Positions 58,053 through 64,000 of a stretch of DNA of 64,000 nt are shown piece by piece (the first letter of the stretch is position 1; each line of letters starts with the position of its first letter). The notes under the pieces were generated by a model. That model saw only the letters and a list, made by a program, of their open reading frames with translations. It did not search any database and had not been told where the DNA came from. The DNA comes from Gallionellales bacterium GWA2_54_124 (lineage in GTDB: Bacteria > Pseudomonadota > Gammaproteobacteria > Burkholderiales > Gallionellaceae). The stretch covers positions 310,001 to 374,000 of the forward strand of contig MGWO01000007.1 in assembly GCA_001801025.1 (NCBI GenBank), written 5' to 3'. The position numbers and the translations under genes are program-made.

Positions 58053-58745
58053 GATGGCTTCACGTTTTTTTGGCCTGCCACGTGTCCGTGGCATCGCCTG
58101 CCTTGTCGTGAGAGTTTCGACTTTAATGCTGAATTTGCGGTTTCCCAATACCCATCCCTTGTTCGTCGCGTTCCGGATACCGTCCATATCCTCCATCGTG
58201 ATTCCCCGACTGAACAGCTCGCGGTATGCTTTTTGTCGTTCGTCCGCTGTACGCCCAAGGCTCATATACAACGGGTGGGGTGTGATGAGTTCGTCCGGAA
58301 TGCCATGAGCATTGACGCGATAGCTCGACCAGAAATAGTCGCCGGGGTGTTCGACCATTGCGGCGCGCACAGGATTGAGTTCGATGTAACGCATGCAAGT
58401 GAGCATATAGCGCTCGCTGTCTATCAGGGTGCTTTTGTAACGTCCTTCCCATAGCGTGCCAGTCCGGCCATAAGTATGGTTAAAATACTGCACATAACGT
58501 CGGCCAATGGATTGCATCGTCTTGGGTAGGCTTGATTCTGTTGTCGGCGTTACCAGTAAATGTACATGATTGCGCATCAGGGCGTAGGCATGAACAGTCA
58601 AATTTTCTTCATCGCTCGCTTCTTTCAGGCAGTGCAGGTAAAAGCGGTAATCGGCATCCGCCATAAAGATTGTCGTACGGTTATTTCCGCGCTGGATGAC
58701 ATGCAGCGGTTGGCCGGGCAAAAATAGACGTGGAAGGCGTGTCAT
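58047..58745 (-). mobile_element. REP-associated tyrosine transposase (RAYT), IS200-like Y1 family
   Basis: A 232-residue single-strand DNA transposase of the RAYT/Y1 family. The HUH metal motif is MRNHVHLLV (His60, His62); Tyr84 or Tyr87 in RRYVQYFNH is the probable nucleophile; the downstream segments GTLWEGRYKS and YIELNPVRAAMV are typical. The C-terminus is strongly basic (GRPKKRE). The frame is intact, so the enzyme may be active. Inverted clusters of one REP-like sequence flank it, the usual REPtron arrangement in which a domesticated transposase stays with its REP sequences. Confidence 0.93.
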
Positions 58746-58793
58746 GGGCGACCTTTTAAAGGAAAGTTACAACGGAAAATTTCCACAGGTTAA

Positions 58794-58903
58794 TTCGAGT
58801 CTGACCCTAATTCACTCGTTCGAGTCTGACCCTAATTCACTCGATTCGAGTCTGACCCTAATTCACTCGAGTCTGACCCTAATTCACTCACCCTAATTCA
58901 CTC
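58794..58903 (-). repeat. REP-like repeat cluster, right of the transposase gene
   Basis: Four full copies of GAGTCTGACCCTAATTCACTC and one partial copy (ACCCTAATTCACTC). These are the reverse complement of the left cluster units, so the two clusters face each other across the transposase gene. Unit spacing varies from about 21 to 26 bases. Confidence 0.9.
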
Positions 58904-58934
58904 CTCACTTGGATACGAAGTGCAAGTCATTTTC

Positions 58935-58956
58935 AAAGCCCACGCAAGCGGGCTTT
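58935..58956 (-). terminator. Probable terminator of the first prepilin gene
   Basis: AAAGCCCAC, loop GCAA, GCGGGCTTT form a 9-bp stem with one mismatch, 25 bases beyond the end of the prepilin gene (minus strand). The stem is nearly the same as that after the second prepilin gene. Only a weak T run follows. Confidence 0.6.
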
Positions 58957-58980
58957 GTTGATGTTTAAGGCAGTAAATAA

Positions 58981-59652
58981 TTACAGCAGTTTACAGACCG
59001 TGTAAGTGGTCGTGGCGGCAGAGTCTACATAGGACGTTGCCGTGACGACAGCAACGGGTGTGATGTTGCCAGCACCAACGACGCCGCGCACATTTCCTGT
59101 GGACGGATTGCCGTCATCAAATCCTGCATCAATGGCTTCTGCCGCCTTGGAGGGCAGGTTGCCGAAACATAAGTTCAGTCCCACTACTAACCCGGTATTG
59201 GCAGGGGTAATACTTTGAATTACACGAATAGCACCGCCGTATGCATTGACCGGGTCAGCCGGATTGGCAATCCCCGTGATGAGTCCGGCCAGTCGCAAAT
59301 CCTGCATGAATAGGCAGCTTTCTGGAGTAGTAGCGCTAGCTGTACACGCTGTCCAGGTATCGCTTGTGCTGACAAGGCCGTCACCATTTCCAGCAACGGC
59401 GGCGGGTGATGCTGCTGTCCAGCGCAGTAGCGCTTTGGGATCATCCCCTGGAATTGCATTGTAGCGATCGCGATAGGCATAGTAGGCTGCGGTCACGCCT
59501 TTGACATCGTTTTGCAGGTTTTTGATCTTGCCGTTTTCGATCATTTCCTGCCCCTTTAGCACGCCACCCAGCAGCAGGCCGATGATGACCAGCACGATGG
59601 CGAGTTCAACCAGCGTAAAGCCGGATTGATGATTTTTGCGGTATGTCGACAT
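58981..59652 (-). CDS. Type IV prepilin-like protein
   Basis: A 223-residue prepilin with an 11-residue basic leader (MSTYRKNHQSG) followed by the class III cleavage/methylation segment FTLVELAIVLVIIGLLLGGV with Glu at +5. Then comes the helix KGQEMIENGKIKNLQNDVK and a Gly/Ala/Thr-rich globular part with three to four cysteines, including a pair near the end that could form a disulphide loop. AAGGAG stands before the ATG at 59652. It is a tandem paralogue of the next gene (the first about 75 residues are nearly the same). Major or minor pilin, or pseudopilin, cannot be decided. Confidence 0.9.
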   Translation of the reverse strand: MSTYRKNHQSGFTLVELAIVLVIIGLLLGGVLKGQEMIENGKIKNLQNDVKGVTAAYYAYRDRYNAIPGDDPKALLRWTAASPAAVAGNGDGLVSTSDTWTACTASATTPESCLFMQDLRLAGLITGIANPADPVNAYGGAIRVIQSITPANTGLVVGLNLCFGNLPSKAAEAIDAGFDDGNPSTGNVRGVVGAGNITPVAVVTATSYVDSAATTTYTVCKLL

Positions 59653-59725
59653 GATATTCTCCTTGAAAAGTATGAATGAACGTGTGGGTATAGCGGAAAT
59701 CAATTTAGGCCGAGAAACACATTTC

Positions 59726-59746
59726 GGGAAGTATAAAAAGTTTACA
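59726..59746 (-). promoter_or_regulatory. Conserved upstream motif of prepilin gene 1
   Basis: The sequence TGTAAACTTTTTATACTTCCC (minus strand) lies about 75-95 bases before the ATG. Almost the same sequence stands at the equivalent place before the second prepilin gene. TATACT resembles a -10 hexamer, but no good -35 was seen. Confidence 0.45.
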
Positions 59747-59759
59747 CTTTAAAAATAAA

Positions 59760-59779
59760 AAGCCCGCTTGCGCGGGCTT
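59760..59779 (-). terminator. Rho-independent terminator of prepilin gene 2
   Basis: AAGCCCGC and GCGGGCTT form a perfect 8-bp stem with a TTGC/GCAA loop; on the minus strand a TTTTATTTTT run follows. It is 31 bases beyond the end of the second prepilin gene and isolates it from the first. Confidence 0.88.
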
Positions 59780-59809
59780 AGTGTTGATGTAAATTACATG
59801 GCAGGGAGA

Positions 59810-60466
59810 TTATATTTTCTGACATACCGTGTGCAGTCCATCTGTATTGGTTCCGGATGGTGTAAATCCAGTACCATAAACAGCGGATGTTGTTGTGGCA
59901 GTACCCACTGTAGCTGCAGCACCAGCTCTGATATTGCCGGTATCACTATTGCCGTCGTCCAGTTGGGTGTCAACTGCCTGCGCAATTTTCCAGGGTATGT
60001 TGCTGGAACAGACTACGTTCCCTGTCATCCCAAATGTTGTAACTCCTCCTTGTACACCAATGACTCCACCTACCGCATTGGTTGGGGGATTCGTCCCGTT
60101 TCCAGTCAGAAATCCGGAAAGTCGCTCATGCTGCCAGAAACTGTTGCTTTCAGCTGTGGTGGCAGCAGGTGTGGCTTGTGCATTAAAAAGTCCTTGAATT
60201 AGTCCGTCACCGTTTCCGATAGTGGCACCATTAACATGGTTGGCTGCATTCAAATCATCTCCTGGAATGGCTTTGTAGCGATCTTGGTAAGCGTAGTATG
60301 CAGCCACAACGCCTTTCATATCGTTTTCAACGTTTTTGACTTTGGCATTTTCGATCATTTCCTGGCCCTTGAGGACGGCGGCGAGGATCAGACCGATGAT
60401 GACCAGTACGATAGCCAGTTCAACCAGCGTAAAGCCGTGCTGACGGTTTTTATATTGCTGACACAT
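59810..60466 (-). CDS. Type IV prepilin-like protein, paralogue
   Basis: A 218-residue prepilin: 11-residue leader (MCQQYKNRQHG), cleavage segment FTLVELAIVLVIIGLILAAV with Glu at +5, helix KGQEMIENAKVKNVENDMK, then the shared AYQDRYKAIPGDD segment and a Gly/Thr-rich variable part with two cysteines. AAGGAGAATATT precedes the ATG. Gene, upstream motif and terminator are all similar to those of the neighbouring prepilin gene, so the whole unit was duplicated. It has its own terminator and likely its own promoter. Confidence 0.9.
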   Translation of the reverse strand: MCQQYKNRQHGFTLVELAIVLVIIGLILAAVLKGQEMIENAKVKNVENDMKGVVAAYYAYQDRYKAIPGDDLNAANHVNGATIGNGDGLIQGLFNAQATPAATTAESNSFWQHERLSGFLTGNGTNPPTNAVGGVIGVQGGVTTFGMTGNVVCSSNIPWKIAQAVDTQLDDGNSDTGNIRAGAAATVGTATTTSAVYGTGFTPSGTNTDGLHTVCQKI

Positions 60467-60541
60467 AATATTCTCCTTAAAAATTATGAATGAATTACGG
60501 TGGGTATTGCAGTCAGCAATGTAGGGATTTTGACGATCGTT

Positions 60542-60562
60542 GGGGAGTATAAAAAGTTTACA
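60542..60562 (-). promoter_or_regulatory. Conserved upstream motif of prepilin gene 2
   Basis: TGTAAACTTTTTATACTCCCC on the minus strand, differing from the motif of prepilin gene 1 at one position. Its place, about 75-95 bases before the ATG, is also the same. It could be a shared promoter or activator site. Confidence 0.45.
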
Positions 60563-60582
60563 GTTACGTCGATTGTGGTGGA

Positions 60583-61677
60583 TTAATTTTGCAACCCATA
60601 CTTAGTATCCGGCAGCGTCAGCAAAAAACTGACCTGTTTATCGCGCAATTCGGCGATCAGATCGCCCCCTGCCTCGGCCATACTCTGATGTGCCTGATAA
60701 AGACCAAGCCCAAGCCCACCGGGGCGTCCGCTGGCGAAAGGTTCGAACAGGTTTTCGGCGGGGAGGCTTGCGATTTCTTCCAGATGCGGCATATCAATTC
60801 TGGCTAAAATCTGCCCTGCTGGATGCGTAATTTCAACCTGAACGCTCAGGTCCTCATGCTGGCGGAGCAGGGGAGCGACATTGGCAAACAGATTGTCCAG
60901 CGTGCGCTCGAAGAGATCACGGCGAAGAAAAATGCGCGCATTGCCTTTGATATTGATGGAAATTCCGGCGTGTTCGGCCGCCTGACGGATGGTATAGCCC
61001 AGCGCAATTTCCTGTGGCGGTTGGGGGGTGTTTACCTGAACTTTGCAACTGGCCTTGAGTATCTGATTTGCCCGTGCGGCAGCCTGCGGGGCACTGTTTT
61101 TCAGGCGATTGGCAAGGCGTAGTAATGAGGTGTCGTCCTTGGTCTCGTCAAGGTCGGCGGCGAGCCATTCGACCCATTGAGCAAGGTTGCGCAGATCGTG
61201 TTGCAGATAGAGCGACAGCTTGGCTTGTTCGGTCAGTGCGGCCGATAACGCTTCCATTTTGCTGTGGATGGCTGTTTCCAGCAGCAGACGAAATACGCCG
61301 GCCAGATTTTCCGCAAACAGCCGGGTTTCGCCGCGATTGGTTTTGGCATAAAGTCTGAAATCCAGACTGATATCACTATCCGCGCTGATGTTGAAGGTGA
61401 AGGGATGGCAGTTAGGGGGCTCGATTCCACGGGACTCTTGCACCGGTTGACCGAACCAGTTGCCCGAATATTCGAGTCGCGTGATGCCGCCGCCGGCCAG
61501 TGCGGGCCAGGCGTCAGCGGGAAGGTGCAGCGGTTCCTGATTCATTTGCGCCAGTTGCAGCAGCGCACCTAACGAGCGGCGATGCCGTCTGACCAGGCGC
61601 GCAAGATAGGCAATCGCAACCAGCAGGGCCAGTCCCGCTACGACCAGTATCAAAGGTAGGGCGGGATAGAGGTTCAT
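60583..61677 (-). CDS. Sensor histidine kinase
   Basis: A 364-residue kinase anchored by one N-terminal helix (about 5-27) and without a large periplasmic domain. A cytoplasmic region (about 30-150) of no recognised family precedes the phospho-acceptor His160 in YLQHDLRNLAQW, and the ATPase domain has the N-box RTLDNLF and the G-box GRPGGLGLGLYQAH. It overlaps the response-regulator gene upstream by 4 bases (ATGA), so they are a cognate pair. The pair lies between prepilin-like genes and may control pilus or secretion functions (inference). Confidence 0.9.
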   Translation of the reverse strand: MNLYPALPLILVVAGLALLVAIAYLARLVRRHRRSLGALLQLAQMNQEPLHLPADAWPALAGGGITRLEYSGNWFGQPVQESRGIEPPNCHPFTFNISADSDISLDFRLYAKTNRGETRLFAENLAGVFRLLLETAIHSKMEALSAALTEQAKLSLYLQHDLRNLAQWVEWLAADLDETKDDTSLLRLANRLKNSAPQAAARANQILKASCKVQVNTPQPPQEIALGYTIRQAAEHAGISINIKGNARIFLRRDLFERTLDNLFANVAPLLRQHEDLSVQVEITHPAGQILARIDMPHLEEIASLPAENLFEPFASGRPGGLGLGLYQAHQSMAEAGGDLIAELRDKQVSFLLTLPDTKYGLQN

Positions 61678-62312
61678 GCTTTGTGCATCTGGATGCCGTA
61701 CTTTTTCAGGTAATAGTACAAATTTTCGCGTACGAGCCCGAGCCGACTGGCCGCTTCTGTGACGTTTCCGTTTACCTCAGCCATCACGCCGCGCACGATT
61801 TTCTCCTCTGCCGCATCCCTTGTATTTTTTGGCCCGTCGGCGAGTTTTACTGTGATATGTAACCGCTCCTCGCCCGACTCGGACAAATGTTCCTCATAGT
61901 GGAGAAACAGGCTGGCGCGTTTGACGGCAGTTTTGATGTCGCTCATAGACGCGGGTTTGCTCAAAAAATCGAATGCGCCCCGGCGTACCGCTTCCAGCGC
62001 TGCGGATTCCTCGTCTTGTCCGGTGATGACGATGATCTTGCTGTGCGGCTTTTTGGTCAGCAGGGCGTCGATCAGGAACAGCCCCTCAGAGATACGGTTT
62101 GCTGCAGGTGGCAGACCCAAATCGACCAGTGCCAGTAACGGTTGCGGAGAAATTTTCAGTGCTTGTGAGCGGTCGAGTGCGCAAATCACCTGATAACCAT
62201 CCTCTGTCATGGCATAGGTCAGATAATTAGCCAGCGCTTCATCATCTTCGACGATCAGAAGCGACGGCGCGCTGGGGGAAATGACTGACTGAAGTGCGCT
62301 CCGAGGGCTCAT
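61674..62312 (-). CDS. Response regulator with Fis-type HTH (ActR/RegA-like)
   Basis: A 212-residue regulator. The receiver domain (about 16-130) has the acidic pair VEDDEA, the phospho-acceptor Asp64 in LVDLGLPP, Thr in VITGQ and Lys in FLSKP. A C-terminal Fis-like helix-turn-helix (VNGNVTEAASRLGLVRENLYYYLKKYGI, residues about 180-208) follows a 40-residue linker; there is no AAA+ domain. ATG at 62312 overlaps the stop of the prepilin-like gene upstream (ATGA). It and the kinase are the last genes of the operon read from beyond 64 kb. Confidence 0.9.
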   Translation of the reverse strand: MSPRSALQSVISPSAPSLLIVEDDEALANYLTYAMTEDGYQVICALDRSQALKISPQPLLALVDLGLPPAANRISEGLFLIDALLTKKPHSKIIVITGQDEESAALEAVRRGAFDFLSKPASMSDIKTAVKRASLFLHYEEHLSESGEERLHITVKLADGPKNTRDAAEEKIVRGVMAEVNGNVTEAASRLGLVRENLYYYLKKYGIQMHKA

Positions 62313-63094
62313 GGTAATTTCCCGGCTTGTACCATGCGGTTGAACAGAATGTTGGGGGAAAGCCAAACGACCTGGTCGTCAAAATAACCCCCCGTTTCAT
62401 TTGCAGAAGTCAGGGGGCGACTGACAAAGTTGTCGTCAATGTTGCTGTTTTCTCCTTCATTGGTAGTAGTCGCGGGAACAGGCAAAATTCTTTGGCCAGA
62501 TGGTAAATATGCGCCAAGTCCGTTAATTCCGTGGGAAACAATCACGGCAGGTACAAAGGTTGAGAGAGTGCTGCCACCGGCGCTCGATAGGATCGTCAAT
62601 CCGCCACATGAACACAGCGCAAAGCTGGAATATTGCAGGTCGCTTGTTAATGTGCAAAGGTGAGTGTGGTCGCAGGTGTAAGAAGTATTGTTGTCGTTAC
62701 CGTAGCTGTGCGAGCTGATGGTATCAGCATAAATATTGGTGACCTGATAGCTGAAACGCCGACCCCAGGCATCCGTTTCACTGACACCCAAAGTTGCCCA
62801 TGGCAGAATTCCCCCTGAAATGCTAGTTGTTGTGCAGGTTCCTGCTTCTTGACCTGCACCTGTCGTGCCACTGGCAATAGTCGGATCAGCAGGGCAGGGC
62901 AGCCGGCCGTAGGCAAGTGCAAATCCTATCAGTGCTTCGCGCGCATCGTTAAGTTTACTTGCTGTATCTTCGATCTTTCTCTGATCTTGTTGTGCAGAAA
63001 GTAGCGTCAGCCCGGTGCCAAGTATTAGCGCCATGATGAACATCACAATGGCAATTTCGACGAGGGTAAAACCGATTTGTGTGCGTGTTTTCAT
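62309..63094 (-). CDS. Prepilin-like protein
   Basis: A 261-residue protein with a short leader (MKTRTQIG) and the prepilin segment FTLVEIAIVMFIMALILGT, Glu at +5. The segment LNDAREALIGFALAYGRLPCPAD is typical of a group of minor pilin or pseudopilin proteins. The rest is Ser/Thr/Gly-rich with at least eight cysteines. ATG at 63094 is preferred over an upstream in-frame start at 63112, which lies within the previous gene. It overlaps the response regulator gene by 4 bases. Confidence 0.87.
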   Translation of the reverse strand: MKTRTQIGFTLVEIAIVMFIMALILGTGLTLLSAQQDQRKIEDTASKLNDAREALIGFALAYGRLPCPADPTIASGTTGAGQEAGTCTTTSISGGILPWATLGVSETDAWGRRFSYQVTNIYADTISSHSYGNDNNTSYTCDHTHLCTLTSDLQYSSFALCSCGGLTILSSAGGSTLSTFVPAVIVSHGINGLGAYLPSGQRILPVPATTTNEGENSNIDDNFVSRPLTSANETGGYFDDQVVWLSPNILFNRMVQAGKLP

Positions 63095-63102
63095 GATCTT
63101 GG

Positions 63103-64000
63103 TTAAGGACAACCTGTCGCTGTTCCCTTAACTACTGGCAACGACAGGTCTTCCTTTATGCAATAAACAACGTCATTGAAAGAGGTGCTGGCCGGGACGG
63201 AGGTGTTTTCAGTCTGATAGTTCTCGTACCCGGTAGGATGGACGGAATCAATGTTGGTGTTATTACGACCTTCTAGATAGGCAGAAATTAAGCTTTTGTC
63301 AGTGCGTATTTGACCGGCAAGTCTTTCGCCGGCGAATATGACTACGGCCGCGTAATTGCCTGAGTTGTTTACACTGACACAACGATGACCGATATTAATG
63401 GAGCAGGCGTTAGTGACGGAAGTTGTAGGCTGGTAATTTTCGCTAATGGCATAAAACAGATGCTCTTTCCAGTTGTACCACCAATGATAGATGCTCGCCC
63501 ACCCGCTCGCGCAGTATGCTGGTGAAGTAGGTGTTGCAGTTGGGTCGTCATCTTTCAGCAAAAAAATATCGGGTGATGTGCCGGAAATAGTGTTGCCTGT
63601 TTGTCCGCGAGCGGTATTGACCTTGTACGGAACACGCCCGGCTAAAAGGCCATCACTATCATTATATTTTGTGTTGTCGGTATAGTCTGAAATGGCAATC
63701 TGAGCCGGCCACGGCAAGCTTTTATTGGCGGCCATATTATTCGTTGTGGCATATTTTTTGATGCATTCAGCTGTGCTTCTGGTCATTGCGTCGAGGGTAT
63801 TGAGAAAGTCCCTGCGTTTTTTCATCGCGTTCCAGATATCCTGTTTTGTGATGAAAATCATCTGGTCGTTAACGGTTTGAATTATTTTGCCATTGGTATC
63901 ACGATCTTGATGCTGTTGAATAAATTTTCCTGTGGCAATGTCTGCGTTGTTGATTTTATGAGCGGTGTCATTATCCAAATAGCTGGCTGCTGTGTAATTG
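63103..64000 (-). CDS. Unknown protein, 5' part outside the window
   Basis: The frame is open to the window edge; the first possible start inside the window is TTG at 63978, with further codons (NYTAASYL) before it, so the gene very likely begins beyond 64 kb. The visible 290 residues have no membrane segment and are rich in Asn, Asp, Thr and Ser, with seven cysteines and a WASIYHWWYNWKEHLFYAISE segment. No family was recognised. The end lies 8 bases upstream of the prepilin-like gene ATG, and the composition is like exported pilin-associated proteins, so it may be a minor pilin or pilus-tip component (inference). Confidence 0.65.
   Translation of the reverse strand, partial: NYTAASYLDNDTAHKINNADIATGKFIQQHQDRDTNGKIIQTVNDQMIFITKQDIWNAMKKRRDFLNTLDAMTRSTAECIKKYATTNNMAANKSLPWPAQIAISDYTDNTKYNDSDGLLAGRVPYKVNTARGQTGNTISGTSPDIFLLKDDDPTATPTSPAYCASGWASIYHWWYNWKEHLFYAISENYQPTTSVTNACSINIGHRCVSVNNSGNYAAVVIFAGERLAGQIRTDKSLISAYLEGRNNTNIDSVHPTGYENYQTENTSVPASTSFNDVVYCIKEDLSLPVVKGTATGCP

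Noticed and set aside
58696..58896. A small plus-strand frame across the right repeat cluster
   Set aside because: It is made of translated repeats (SLTLIHS units) and has no independent support.

Overview
The window is a chromosomal segment of a betaproteobacterium. Gene content and order (rnfABCDGE-nth, nrdR-ribD-ribE-ribBA-ribH-nusB-thiL-pgpA, cysS-glnS-ppiB-lpxH, bpt-aat, divergent yjgA/pmbA) fit the Nitrosomonadales, and the mix of an Rnf complex, a hydrogenase-4-like membrane complex, Fur and many c-di-GMP enzymes would suit a Gallionellaceae-type freshwater lithotroph. The family assignment is inference. No rRNA, tRNA, CRISPR array or phage was seen.

Layout. 1-7.1 kb (+): a six-gene hyfBCEFGI-like operon whose large subunit has lost the Ni-Fe cysteines, so it is probably an Ehr-type (hydrogenase-related) ion-pumping complex and not a hydrogenase. 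7.1-25 kb (mostly -): housekeeping genes metG, an RsmB-like methyltransferase, two DUF3108 envelope proteins, purN, purM, DUF1841, nth, the rnf operon, pyrD, a membrane protein, bpt, aat and fur. A good Fur box lies between fur and a divergent outer-membrane barrel gene. 25-34 kb: an esterase, a two-gene CetB/CetA-like energy-taxis receptor, yjgA and pmbA, and two c-di-GMP enzymes. 34-41 kb (+): glyA, nrdR, riboflavin operon, nusB, thiL, pgpA. 41-50.5 kb: a 54-codon small gene, three more GGDEF proteins (one broken by a stop codon inside its EAL domain), a glycosyltransferase and an LpxH-like phosphatase. 50.5-57.8 kb: lpxH, a periplasmic cyclophilin, an L,D-transpeptidase and a TPR protein, then glnS and cysS divergently. 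57.8-58.9 kb: a REP-associated tyrosine transposase between inverted clusters of its repeats. 59-64 kb (-): prepilin-like genes with a two-component system inside the same operon.

The most unexpected structure is a family of five intergenic inverted-repeat elements, each starting at or just after the stop codon of one gene and running towards the next co-directional gene. Their purine-rich arm always comes first in the transcript. The arm sequences differ between elements but are complementary within each, and the loops are related. They lie in the DUF3108/rsmB-like, purM/purN, glyA/nrdR, nusB/thiL and ppiB/lpxH gaps, and they appear to shape the ribosome-binding regions of the downstream genes.
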